A DNA stretch of 64,000 bases from CAZNXJ01 sp964577115 (lineage in GTDB: Bacteria > Planctomycetota > Planctomycetia > Pirellulales > Pirellulaceae), in contig CAZNXJ010000004.1 in assembly GCA_964577115.1 (NCBI GenBank), positions 195,345-259,344 of the forward strand, given 5' to 3'. How positions within the stretch are numbered: position 1 is the first letter of the stretch; every line of letters starts with the position of its first letter. This document shows, piece after piece, positions 29,177 through 37,706 of this stretch. The notes beneath the pieces are model-generated. The model worked only from the letters and a program-made list of their open reading frames with translations. It was not told the DNA's origin and searched no databases. The translations under genes were made by a program, and so were the position numbers.

Positions 29177-30433
29177 GTGCGACGCGTTCTGGTTATCGCC
29201 GTGTTGATTGCCGCGGCAGGTGTGGCCCTCTGGGTCGCTTGGCCGCAGATTCGCGGCCGGTACGATGCGTCGAGAAATCCGGCCTCCGCCTCGCAGCCCG
29301 CCGCAAGCAAATCGGCAGCGCCGCGCCGCGCGATTATAGCGCTGGGCACGATCGAACCTGAAAACGGGGTCATTCACGTTGGCAGCCCGCTGATCGGTTA
29401 TCGGATCGCAAAGATTCATGTCCGAGAAGGGCAGCGTGTCGGTGAAGGTACTCTGCTTGCCGAACTGGATGACGCCGCGGCGCAGGCCGAATTACGAGTG
29501 GCCGAAGCACAGCTCGCCGAAGCGCGCGAGCGCCAGGCGACTGAAGTGCAGCTCGCCCAGCAGAAAGTCGCGGCGGCGGAACTTGCGTTGCAGCAGTTAA
29601 CGGAGAGTCGGCCGCTGCAACTCAAAGCCCAGCAATCGCTCGTTGAAGTCGCGGCCGCCAACGTGCGGCAAGCCGAGCGCGAACAGGCCCGCATCGCACG
29701 CCTCCGGGAGCTCGACGAACCGTTGGTCGGCGAAGCGCAGGTTGAACAACAGCAACTTGTGCTTGAAGCCGCCCGCGCGGAATACGCCGCGGCCGAAACC
29801 AACCTGCGGCGACTGGAACAGTCGCTGGAATTTCAGCAGCGGCAGGCCGAAGCCGAGCTGACGAGTGCTCAGCTCGCGCTCTCACTTGCCGAAAAAGGCA
29901 CGGGCATTGAATCGATCGAGCGCCGCGTCGATATCGCTCGTCTACAGTTGCAGCAAACCCGCATCCTCGCGCCGATGGACGCCGTCGTGCTGACCGTCGC
30001 GGCCCATCCTGGCGAACTCGTCGCGCAGCAACCGATCCTTCAGCTCGCCGATCTTCAACACCTCACCTGCGTAGCGGAAGTCGAAGCCTCCGACGTCAGC
30101 GCGATCGCGCCCGGTCATAAGGCCATTATTCGCTCGCGCGCCCTGGGCGAACACGAACTCGGCGGCCAGGTCGAACGGATCGGCAGCCTGGTGGCGGAAG
30201 CACAACTGAGGCCTCTCGATCCGCGTGCTCCGATCGACCGTAGCGTCGTCAAGGTTGTCATCGATATCCCGCCTGAACAAATCGCGCGACTGGCATCGCA
30301 CTCCCCCACCGATCACCGCAGTGCCCTTGTGGGGCTGCAAGTCGAAGTGGAATTGCCGCTCGCCACAAGTTCGCCGGCCGAAAACAACACGGCGCGGGAC
30401 GACGAGCAGCACACGGCGGCAGCGGGCTCCTAG
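29177..30433 (+). CDS. DevB-like membrane fusion protein (HlyD family)
   Basis: 418 residues from a GTG start (GAGG about 9 nt upstream). A single N-terminal helix (about 4-22) is followed by a lipoyl segment (EPENGVIHVGSPLIG), a very long Ala/Gln/Glu-rich coiled coil (about 90-265), and the second lipoyl segment (TRILAPMDAVVLTVAAHPGE). This is the plan of DevB adaptors of DevBCA exporters, which work with TolC-like channels. It begins 204 nt after the MacB-like gene and is followed by two DevC-like permeases and a DevA-like ATPase, so it belongs to a second exporter. No function beyond adaptor can be read from sequence. Confidence 0.85.
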   Translation: MRRVLVIAVLIAAAGVALWVAWPQIRGRYDASRNPASASQPAASKSAAPRRAIIALGTIEPENGVIHVGSPLIGYRIAKIHVREGQRVGEGTLLAELDDAAAQAELRVAEAQLAEARERQATEVQLAQQKVAAAELALQQLTESRPLQLKAQQSLVEVAAANVRQAEREQARIARLRELDEPLVGEAQVEQQQLVLEAARAEYAAAETNLRRLEQSLEFQQRQAEAELTSAQLALSLAEKGTGIESIERRVDIARLQLQQTRILAPMDAVVLTVAAHPGELVAQQPILQLADLQHLTCVAEVEASDVSAIAPGHKAIIRSRALGEHELGGQVERIGSLVAEAQLRPLDPRAPIDRSVVKVVIDIPPEQIARLASHSPTDHRSALVGLQVEVELPLATSSPAENNTARDDEQHTAAAGS

Positions 30434-30476
30434 CGTCCGATCACGATTCGACTCCCCGAGAAGTCGGGACGCGCCG

Positions 30477-31646
30477 ATGAAGACACCGCTCGCCTGGCAC
30501 AACCTGCTGCACAAAAAAGTGCGAACGGGAATTGCGGTGGCCGGAATTACGTTCGCCGTGGTGCTGATGTTTCTTCAGCTCGGTTTCCTCGAAGCCGTCA
30601 AAGCCAGCGCAACGGTGACGTACGATGCGCTCGAATTCGATCTCTGCATTCGCTCGCGGGATTACCTTTATCTGGCCGAATCACGCACGTTCGCCGAAGA
30701 TCGTCTGACGCGCGCCGCATCGGTTGCCGGCGTGCGGCGAGCGGCGCCGCTGCTGATCTCGAGCAACTCGTGGCGCAATCCGCACAACGGCGAGCGCCGA
30801 GCGATCCTTTGCCTCGGCGTGCCCGTCGAGGAGCCACCGCTCCAGGATGCCGAGCTGCGCGAGCAAGTACAAACCCGGTTGACGCGGCCGGACGTCGTGC
30901 TGATCGACACGACGACGCGCCGAGAATACGGACCGCACAATCGGAAACAGTTCGGTCCGGCCGACCATGATCCGGCCCATCCGGTGTACGTCGAGATGAA
31001 CCAAACGACCGTGCGCATCGCCGGCCACTACACGCTCGGCACCGGCCTCTCCTCCGGTGGCTCGGCCCTGATGAACCTTCGTGGCCTCCGCCAGGCAACG
31101 CCGTGGCTCGAACCAGGCCAGATTAGCTTGGGACTGGTCATGCTCGAGCCGGGCTACGAAGCCAAACAGACCGCCGCGCAATTGCGCTCCGTGCTGCCGG
31201 GCGATGTCGATGTGCTAACGCGCGACGAGGTACTCGATGAAGAGCTGATGTACTGGGTCTGGCAAACGAACTACGGGCGTATCTTCCAAACGGGCGTGCT
31301 CGTCGCGCTGGTGGTCGGAACTGCGATCGTCTATCAAGTGCTGGCGAGCGACGTGAGCAACATGCTACCCGAATACGCCACGATGAAGGCAATGGGCTAC
31401 CAGAACACGCATCTGGCAATGGTCATTGTGCAGCAGGCGACGCTGCTGGCACTTACGAGTTTTGCACTCGGCATCCTTCTGGCCGAAGGACTTTACCTGA
31501 TCACAACGGCCGGTGCGGGGATCCCCGTCCGCATGACGACTTTCAATATTGGGCTGGTTTTTACACTGAGCCTCGCGATGTGCATCCTGTCGGGTCTAGC
31601 CGCCGCGCGCAAGGCGTTTCGAGCGGACCCGGCTGATCTGTTCTGA
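30477..31646 (+). CDS. DevC-like ABC exporter permease 1
   Basis: 389 residues. Start chosen at ATG 30477 (MKTPLAWHNLLHKKVRTG), the typical DevC beginning; the reading frame is open further upstream, but only as a shadow of the preceding gene. One N-terminal membrane helix (about 19-42) is followed by a large periplasmic domain (about 45-270), then three helices with the FtsX-family segment EYATMKAMGYQNTHL. It ends RKAFRADPADLF, a tail shared with the next permease. It should pair with the ATPase at 32911 and the DevB-like adaptor 43 nt upstream. Two adjacent but divergent DevC genes suggest a heterodimeric permease. Confidence 0.85.
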   Translation: MKTPLAWHNLLHKKVRTGIAVAGITFAVVLMFLQLGFLEAVKASATVTYDALEFDLCIRSRDYLYLAESRTFAEDRLTRAASVAGVRRAAPLLISSNSWRNPHNGERRAILCLGVPVEEPPLQDAELREQVQTRLTRPDVVLIDTTTRREYGPHNRKQFGPADHDPAHPVYVEMNQTTVRIAGHYTLGTGLSSGGSALMNLRGLRQATPWLEPGQISLGLVMLEPGYEAKQTAAQLRSVLPGDVDVLTRDEVLDEELMYWVWQTNYGRIFQTGVLVALVVGTAIVYQVLASDVSNMLPEYATMKAMGYQNTHLAMVIVQQATLLALTSFALGILLAEGLYLITTAGAGIPVRMTTFNIGLVFTLSLAMCILSGLAAARKAFRADPADLF

Positions 31647-31712
31647 GAAACCCACGTCGATCGAGTCGGACGGCAAGTAAACACTAGATCGTTTTGATAT
31701 GTGCTCCACCGT

Positions 31713-32882
31713 ATGAGTCGCACTACTCCGCTGGCTTGGAAGAACCTGGTGCACGAGCCCCGCCGGCTCGCCGTCAGCGTTGCGGGCGTAGGGTTTGCGG
31801 TACTGCTGATCTTCATGCAGCTGGGCTTCCTGAATGCGCTTCTGGAAAGCACCGTGCAAGTGCTGCGGCGGCTGAATGGCGAACTGATTGTGCTGAGCCG
31901 TGCGCGTTACGCGCTGCCTGCTCGCGATCGCTTCGACCGGCGGCGTCTGTATCAAATCGAGGGACTGCCGAACATCCAGGGTGTGTACCCGCTGTACATG
32001 GAAACGGTCGACTCGGTGCTGCGCCCGCAGGGCCAGCGAGGTTTGCCGATTCGCGTATTGGCCTGGCGCGAAGATCAGCCGACGTTTAACGTTCATTGGC
32101 TGGAAGGTGGACTGGAACACCTGCGGCGCCCCGGAACCGCAGCCTTCGATCGGGCAAGCCGCCCGAAGTATGGATTCCACAGCATCCAGGATGTGCCGGA
32201 GTCGTATGCGGCCGAACTCGCCGGGAAGCGTCTGCGTCTGGGAGGTAGCTTTTATCTGGGGATCGACTTCGCGACCGACGGCAATCTGATCATGCTGGCT
32301 CGGAACTTCGCCGAGTTTTTTCCTTATCGTTCGGAATCGGGCGATCCGCTCGACATGGTTGATCTGGCGGTTATTGAGCTCGCCCCCGGAGCCGACGCAA
32401 GAAGCGTCCAGCGGCAGTTATCGGCCCTCCTGCCGCCTGACGTGCAGGTCATGACAAAGGAAGCCCTGATCGCCCGTGAAAAGGCGTTTTGGCGCAGTAA
32501 CGCCCCCGTAGGGTACATTTTTCTCGTGGGTGTCTGTGTGGGGTTCCTCGTCGGCGTTGTTATCTGCTACCAGATCATCTACTCGGATATCGCCGACCAC
32601 CTGCGCGAATTCGCCACGCTTAAAGCCATGGGCTACACCACACGTTATTTTTTGAAGCTCGCATTGGCGCAGGGGTTCTACTTGTCCGTACTCGGTTTCG
32701 TACCCAGCTTGTTGGCGGCCGCCGTATTCTATCAATCGCTGGCCCACTACACGGGGCTCACGATGCAATTGACATGGCCCGTCGTCGGACTTGTGTTTGG
32801 CGTCACGCTGCTCATGTGCAGCGTCTCGGGACTGTTGGCCCAGCGGCGTCTGCTGACGCTCGACCCGGCCGACTTGTTTTAA
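31713..32882 (+). CDS. DevC-like ABC exporter permease 2
   Basis: About 389 residues from ATG 31713 (MSRTTPLAWKNLVHEPRR); an in-frame GTG at 31701 is an alternative start. The topology matches permease 1: an N-terminal helix (about 20-44), a periplasmic domain, and three C-terminal helices containing EFATLKAMGYTT, ending in LLTLDPADLF. The sequence is clearly homologous to permease 1 but not a recent copy. It starts 66 nt after permease 1 and is followed 28 nt later by the ATPase gene. Membrane partner of the DevA-like ATPase. Confidence 0.85.
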   Translation: MSRTTPLAWKNLVHEPRRLAVSVAGVGFAVLLIFMQLGFLNALLESTVQVLRRLNGELIVLSRARYALPARDRFDRRRLYQIEGLPNIQGVYPLYMETVDSVLRPQGQRGLPIRVLAWREDQPTFNVHWLEGGLEHLRRPGTAAFDRASRPKYGFHSIQDVPESYAAELAGKRLRLGGSFYLGIDFATDGNLIMLARNFAEFFPYRSESGDPLDMVDLAVIELAPGADARSVQRQLSALLPPDVQVMTKEALIAREKAFWRSNAPVGYIFLVGVCVGFLVGVVICYQIIYSDIADHLREFATLKAMGYTTRYFLKLALAQGFYLSVLGFVPSLLAAAVFYQSLAHYTGLTMQLTWPVVGLVFGVTLLMCSVSGLLAQRRLLTLDPADLF

Positions 32883-32910
32883 AGGCGGGCGAACGCGAGG
32901 GAGTTGAGGG

Positions 32911-34062
32911 GTGACGATCGAGTTTCCGCACCGAGCGACAAAGCAAAACCTGTTCGGCAACGAACAGGAGCTGCGCCCGCGCGCGCTGCGCATCCGCGAC
33001 CTACAGCACTACTACGGCCAGGGCGAATCGCGACGGCAGGTCCTGTTTGACAACTCGCTGGATGTGTACGAAGGCGAGATCGTCATCATGACCGGCCCGT
33101 CCGGTTCGGGAAAAACTACGCTCCTCACGCTGATCGGTACGCTACGCACCGTGCAGGAAGGCAGCCTCCGCGTGCTCGGCAAGGAGCTCTGCGGTGCGAC
33201 ACCTTCCCAACTGATCGCCACGCGGCGCGACATCGGCTTCATCTTCCAGGCGCATAATCTGTTCAACTCGCTAACGGCCCTCCAGAACGTGCGTATGGGC
33301 ATGGAGCTGTTCGGCTTCCGCGAGTCGGAGATGAACCAGCGGGCGACGAGCCTACTCGAGCGGCTCGGGCTTGGGCACCGCCTGCACTACAAGCCGGATT
33401 CGTTGTCGGGTGGGCAAAAACAGCGAGTCGCAATCGCGCGCGGATTGGCGCACGGCCCCAAGATCGTTCTGGCCGATGAGCCTACCGCGGCACTCGACGA
33501 AAAATCGGGGCGCGAAGTCGTAACACTCTTTCAGGAGATTGCCAAAGAGCAGCGTGTGACGATTCTCATGGTGACGCATGACAACCGCATTCTGGATGTG
33601 GCCGACCGTATCGTGAATATGGTCGATGGCCGCATCAAGTCGGACGTCGTCGTCCATGAAGCCGCACTGATCTGTGAATTCCTCCAACACCGCTCGGCCT
33701 TCCACGGCCTGACGCCCTCGACGCTAGCCAGCATTGCCGACAAGATGTGGGTCGAACGGTTCACGCCAGGCGAGACGGTGATCCGGCAAGGCGAAATGGG
33801 GGATAAGTTCTATTTGATTCGGCAAGGCGAAATGGAAGTCATTCGCGACGATGGGGGCGGTCCGCGCGCCGTGGCTACGCTGACCGACGGCGCGTCGTTT
33901 GGAGAACAGTCCCTGCTAACCGGAAAGCCGCGTAACGCTACTGTGCGTGCCCGCCGTCCGACAATCCTGTACGTTCTCGGAAAAGCCGACTTTGAGGCCG
34001 CTCTGGCGGCGAGCGCACCGCTCCGCGCGGAACTCCAGAAGGCGCTGTTCGAGCGTCAGTAG
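32911..34062 (+). CDS. DevA-like ABC ATPase with C-terminal cyclic-nucleotide-binding domain
   Basis: 383 residues from GTG 32911 behind GAGGGAGTTGAGGG. Residues 25-250 are an ABC ATPase of the MacB/LolD/DevA type: Walker A GPSGSGKTT (about 62-70), signature LSGGQKQRVA, Walker B IVLADEPTAALDE. Residues about 265-383 are a cNMP-binding/CRP-like domain: FHGLTPSTLASIADKM, then PGETVIRQGEMGDKFYLI and the phosphate-binding cassette FGEQSLLTGKPRNATV with Glu and Arg in place. The pump may therefore be gated by a cyclic nucleotide; this is inference. The last 7 nt overlap, tail to tail, the end of the TolC-like gene on the other strand. Confidence 0.9.
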   Translation: MTIEFPHRATKQNLFGNEQELRPRALRIRDLQHYYGQGESRRQVLFDNSLDVYEGEIVIMTGPSGSGKTTLLTLIGTLRTVQEGSLRVLGKELCGATPSQLIATRRDIGFIFQAHNLFNSLTALQNVRMGMELFGFRESEMNQRATSLLERLGLGHRLHYKPDSLSGGQKQRVAIARGLAHGPKIVLADEPTAALDEKSGREVVTLFQEIAKEQRVTILMVTHDNRILDVADRIVNMVDGRIKSDVVVHEAALICEFLQHRSAFHGLTPSTLASIADKMWVERFTPGETVIRQGEMGDKFYLIRQGEMEVIRDDGGGPRAVATLTDGASFGEQSLLTGKPRNATVRARRPTILYVLGKADFEAALAASAPLRAELQKALFERQ

Positions 34063-35324
34063 CTGCCGACGCCTGCGCCGCAGTAGGGGCAGCCCGCCAG
34101 GCCGCACATCGCCGGGAGTTGCCCCTGCGCTTGCTGCAAGCGAACTTGAGCAATCTTCCATTCGATGACGTCGTGCAGCAAATCCAGTTCGGCGGCCAGC
34201 AGTTCGAGTTCCGCCTGGCGTATGGGGAGCTGGCCGCCGCGCACCTGCTGCTGCTGGCGCACGTTCTCGACGTGCTCGCGGGCCAGCGTCACACGCTGCT
34301 GCGTCAAGGCAATCTGTTCCAGCCGCTCGCCAACCAGCTCCGCCGCCCGCGTCACCGCGCGCGCGACGGACTGCTCCTGATCGCCGAGCAGTTCGGCCAG
34401 CTGCCAGCGCCGCACGTTCGCTTCGCCCGCCACGGCGTGCCGAAACAGCCAGCCAATACGAGCTTGATTGTCCGTACGTCCCAGCGCCGGATGCTGCTCG
34501 GAGAGGAATGTTCGAGAAACGTCGAGCAGTGCGGTGTCGCCAGCGCCCATCACCAAGCGCAGCGCTGCGAGATCCGCGCGCCGAGCCATCGCGGTCGCAA
34601 CGGCCGACGGAACGTCGGGTCGCTCAGCATGCACCACCAGATCGGCTTCAGGCCAAAAGCGCGAGCCATCGGCCAAGACAACATCGAGCTGCTCGACCAA
34701 TTGATCGTGCAGTTGCTGCGCGGTAACACGCAGCTCGACCTGCTCGTGAAGCAGTTCCAATCGCCCGCGAGCAACCTCGGAGCGTGACACCGGCGGCACA
34801 ATCCCCTGCTGCCGTAGCGCGTCGATATCTGACAATATGCTGTCAGTAATCTGCACGCGGCGAGTGACGTTCTCTGCCGCGCCTTCCGCTTCCGCCAGCC
34901 GGAGAAATAGTTCCAGCGCCTGGCCGGCCGTGCGGTTTCGGTCGTGCTGCGCAAGTTGTACGAGAAGGGCTCGCGTCAGTTCGACACTCTCGCGTGCGTT
35001 TGCATGGCGAACTTGTTCCTCGACGGCGTACGATTCCTTCTCGAGCAAATTTGCGGCGCGCGCATTGCGCGCGGCGAGGCACATCGCGTCGTGTTCGCGG
35101 AGCAGGCAGTAGCGCGGCTTGGGATGTTCGGTAAATTCGTCGAGCGGCGGGATGGCCGTCACGTCGGGAATCACCGAGCGCCGTTCGGTCGGCTCGCAAT
35201 CGATAATCTCCGGCGCGCCAGCGGCCATCCCCCAGCAATCACGCAGCTGCCGGCCCGCGCAGCCCACCGCGCCGGCGAGCACCAGCAGGGTTGCGATTCG
35301 CAGAATTTGGCGTGCCGCCGACAT
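34056..35324 (-). CDS. TolC-like outer-membrane efflux lipoprotein
   Basis: 422 residues. The N-terminus has a lipoprotein signal (LLVLAGAVGC, Cys about 22). The rest is almost wholly helical and Ala/Leu/Glu/Gln rich in two similar halves (about 80-250 and 265-405), as in TolC-family channels, including GIVPPVSRSEVARGRLELL. The C-terminus is unusual: CGLAGCPYCGAGVGSY, with three cysteines. It probably supplies the outer-membrane duct for one or both upstream exporters, though it lies on the opposite strand and must have its own promoter, in the 207-bp gap before the next plus-strand gene. The TolC family is diverse, so assignment rests on pattern and context. Confidence 0.75.
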   Translation of the reverse strand: MSAARQILRIATLLVLAGAVGCAGRQLRDCWGMAAGAPEIIDCEPTERRSVIPDVTAIPPLDEFTEHPKPRYCLLREHDAMCLAARNARAANLLEKESYAVEEQVRHANARESVELTRALLVQLAQHDRNRTAGQALELFLRLAEAEGAAENVTRRVQITDSILSDIDALRQQGIVPPVSRSEVARGRLELLHEQVELRVTAQQLHDQLVEQLDVVLADGSRFWPEADLVVHAERPDVPSAVATAMARRADLAALRLVMGAGDTALLDVSRTFLSEQHPALGRTDNQARIGWLFRHAVAGEANVRRWQLAELLGDQEQSVARAVTRAAELVGERLEQIALTQQRVTLAREHVENVRQQQQVRGGQLPIRQAELELLAAELDLLHDVIEWKIAQVRLQQAQGQLPAMCGLAGCPYCGAGVGSY

Positions 35325-35353
35325 GCGTACAGCTCGATTTTCTCGCCCAGAAC

Positions 35354-35369
35354 TGCATCCGCGGATGCA
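35354..35369. promoter_or_regulatory. Perfect 16-bp palindrome between divergent genes (possible operator)
   Basis: TGCATCCGCGGATGCA is a perfect inverted repeat 30 nt upstream of the TolC-like start. The intergenic region is 207 bp. No matching regulator is visible; operator function is a guess. Confidence 0.3.
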
Positions 35370-35531
35370 CAGACCATCTGCACTCCTGGGTCTACTATCG
35401 CCCGTGCGGCCAAACTGGCTTGTAAGGCTTTTTCCGAACCTGCACAGATTACCAGTCTTACCGTTCGCACCGCTTCGCGCGGGACGCGCGGCGCTGCGTG
35501 CTGGGATAGCACGTTGCTACAATGTGCCAGC

Positions 35532-36536
35532 ATGAGCTCCGTTGCGCAGCGTGCCGAACAACTTTGGTCCGACTTTGTGCCGCATTTCTGGCTGCGGACC
35601 GGTCATGCACAGACGATCTTCGCTGCCTGGCACGCCGCTAAAGGGATCCCCTATCTCGCGCAGCAGCACGTGATACCGACGACCGAGGGCGATCAGCTCG
35701 TCCTGCACGACGACTGCCCTGCGGATTGGTCGCCCGGCTCGCCTTGTGTGCTGCTGATTCATGGGCTCGGCGGCTCGCACCAGTCGCCCTACATGGTTCG
35801 CATCGCTCATAAACTACGCGAGCGTCACCTGCGCGTTTTTCGGCTCGACATGCGCGGCTGCGGCGCGGGGTTTCGCCTGGCCCGCAAGCCGGGGCACGCG
35901 GGACGCAGCGAAGATGTTGGGGCGAGCCTCGAACGGATCCAGCAGCTCTGTCCCGATGCGCCCCTCGACCTTGTCGGCTTCTCGCTGGGCGGCAACGTGC
36001 TGCTCAAAGCGCTTGGCGAATGGGAAAGCAATCCGCCACCGGTAGTTCGCAAGGCTTTGGCGGTAGCACCCCCGATCGATCTTGTCGCGTGCTCGCGCAA
36101 CATCGAACGACGCCGCATGTTCCTGTACAACCGCTGGTTCGTCCGGTGTCTTGTTCAGCAGGTCGCGTTGCGGCGGAGTTTCGTCCCTGAGATCGCCGAA
36201 CTCGAGCCGCTTGGGCGGCTACGAACGCTGTACGAGTTCGACGACCGCGTGACGGCTCCGCTGAGTGGCTTTCGCGGGGCCGAGCATTACTATGCCGAGT
36301 CGAGTGCCAAACACCGGCTCGGCGCCATCCGCGTTCCGACGACGATCGTCTCGGCCCTCGACGATCCGATTGTGCCCGCGTTTATTTACGACGACGTCCG
36401 CCCGACCGAATCGCTGGGTATCGAGTTATGTCGCGGAGGCGGGCACATGGGCTTCTTCGCGGCCCCGTCGGCTGATCGCCGCGACTGGTACTGGCTCGAT
36501 GACCGCGTCGTACGCTGGGTACTCAGCCCCCCCTGA
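35532..36536 (+). CDS. YheT-family alpha/beta hydrolase
   Basis: 334 residues from ATG 35532; longer readings of this frame overlap the TolC-like gene in antisense and are rejected. The protein has FWLRTGHAQTIFA near the N-terminus, typical of the YheT/EMB8 group, the oxyanion motif HGLGGSHQSPY, the nucleophile S151 in GFSLGGN, an Asp in ALDDPIVP and a His in GGGHMGF near the end. It is a soluble cytoplasmic serine hydrolase, with esterase or lipase activity likely and natural substrate unknown. It stands alone between the exporter block and ku. A TACAAT box 9 nt before the ATG would imply a nearly leaderless transcript, but no -35 is evident. Confidence 0.85.
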   Translation: MSSVAQRAEQLWSDFVPHFWLRTGHAQTIFAAWHAAKGIPYLAQQHVIPTTEGDQLVLHDDCPADWSPGSPCVLLIHGLGGSHQSPYMVRIAHKLRERHLRVFRLDMRGCGAGFRLARKPGHAGRSEDVGASLERIQQLCPDAPLDLVGFSLGGNVLLKALGEWESNPPPVVRKALAVAPPIDLVACSRNIERRRMFLYNRWFVRCLVQQVALRRSFVPEIAELEPLGRLRTLYEFDDRVTAPLSGFRGAEHYYAESSAKHRLGAIRVPTTIVSALDDPIVPAFIYDDVRPTESLGIELCRGGGHMGFFAAPSADRRDWYWLDDRVVRWVLSPP

Positions 36537-36640
36537 ACAACCGGCCGCACCACACCCTTCGATACCCTCTTCCCCGTCGGCTCTCGGAGCGGCTCGACGC
36601 GCGACCGCCACACCTGTTCAGTAGAAGGGCGCTTCCCAAG

Positions 36641-36652
36641 AATGCTAGCATT
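36641..36652. promoter_or_regulatory. 12-bp palindrome upstream of ku (possible operator)
   Basis: AATGCTAGCATT is a perfect inverted repeat 64 nt before the ku start. It is the only symmetric element I noticed in this 179-bp gap. Short palindromes arise by chance, so confidence is low. Confidence 0.2.
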
Positions 36653-36715
36653 AGTGTCTCGGGTGTTCTCCCCGGACGCTTCCGCCGAGCCGTCCCTAAC
36701 GTAGAGAGCTGTCGC

Positions 36716-37621
36716 ATGCCTCGTTCGAGTTGGTCCGGCTATCTGAAGCTCAGCCTCGTGTCGGTCCCGGTGAAGGCCTACACCGCGTCGAATCCCAGTG
36801 GGAAGCGAATTGCGCTGAACCAGCTTCATGACGAATGCCACAGCCGGATTCGCTACCAGAAGGTCTGTCCGATTCACGGCGAAGTGTCGCAGGATCAGAT
36901 CGTTTCGGGATACGAGTACAGCAAGGGTCAATATGTGGTGATCGACCCCAGCGAGCTGGACAAGCTGCGGACGCAGAATGACAAGTCGATTACGATTGAC
37001 GCCGTGGTGAACGCGGGCGAGATCGACCCCGTATACTACACGGACCGTACGTACTACCTGTTGCCGGATGGAGCGATCGGGCACAAGCCGTACAATCTTA
37101 TCTTGAAGACGCTGGAGGATCAGCGTTTCGAGGCGGTGGCGCGCGTCGTGCTTTCCAACCGCGAATCCCTGGTCCTGTTGCGGCCGTACGATCATGTGCT
37201 GACAATGACCGTGCTGAGCTACAAGAACGAGATCAAGGAGTCGGCGGGTTTTCGTGACGAGATCGTGCCGACGGACCTCAGCGACCAGGAAGTGAAACTG
37301 ACTCGGCAGCTGATCGAGGGAATGAAACGAGACGCCTTTGATCTCGGCGAGTACCATGACGAGTACACCGAAAAGCTCACGATGGTGATTGAGGCGAAGG
37401 TGGCGGGCAAGGAGATTGTCAGCCAGCCGGCCGCCGAAGAGCCGGGCGTGATTAATTTGATGGACGCGCTGAAGGCAAGTGTTCAGCGTGTCAAACCGCC
37501 TCGGAAACAAAAGGCCGCGCCGGCCGCCGAAAAACCGGCGAAACCTCCCAAGCGGAAGGCGCCGAGCGCTCGCACGCGTTCGACCGGGAAGGCGGCGGGC
37601 AAGAAAAAGAAATCCGGTTGA
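36716..37621 (+). CDS. ku: Ku DNA-end-binding protein (NHEJ)
   Basis: 301 residues. The sequence follows bacterial Ku from the first strand (SWSGYLKLSLVSVPVKAY) through NQLHDECHSRIRYQKVCP, KGQYVVIDPSEL, YYLLPDG and LRPYDHVLTMTVLSY, to LIEGMKRDAFDLGEYHDEYTEKL and INLMDALKASV. It forms a homodimeric ring on DNA ends and normally recruits the ligase LigD. No ligD or polymerase domain is in the window, so the partner must lie elsewhere. The C-terminal 45 residues are Lys/Pro/Ala rich, like the basic DNA-contacting tails of many bacterial Ku proteins. The next gene, 85 nt on, carries a BRCT domain, which may or may not be connected. Confidence 0.97.
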   Translation: MPRSSWSGYLKLSLVSVPVKAYTASNPSGKRIALNQLHDECHSRIRYQKVCPIHGEVSQDQIVSGYEYSKGQYVVIDPSELDKLRTQNDKSITIDAVVNAGEIDPVYYTDRTYYLLPDGAIGHKPYNLILKTLEDQRFEAVARVVLSNRESLVLLRPYDHVLTMTVLSYKNEIKESAGFRDEIVPTDLSDQEVKLTRQLIEGMKRDAFDLGEYHDEYTEKLTMVIEAKVAGKEIVSQPAAEEPGVINLMDALKASVQRVKPPRKQKAAPAAEKPAKPPKRKAPSARTRSTGKAAGKKKKSG

Positions 37622-37706
37622 GGCACGCTTGCCGGGCGATGCACTGCGAGCGTTCCTCGTCAAGCGGCCCGGCTGTACCGCCATAAGGATTAGCGGGGAA
37701 ATACGA

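Noticed and set aside
34944..35531. Upstream extension of the YheT-like hydrolase frame
   Set aside because: The first 196 codons run antisense through the TolC-like gene and lack any hydrolase motif; the family start is at ATG 35532.
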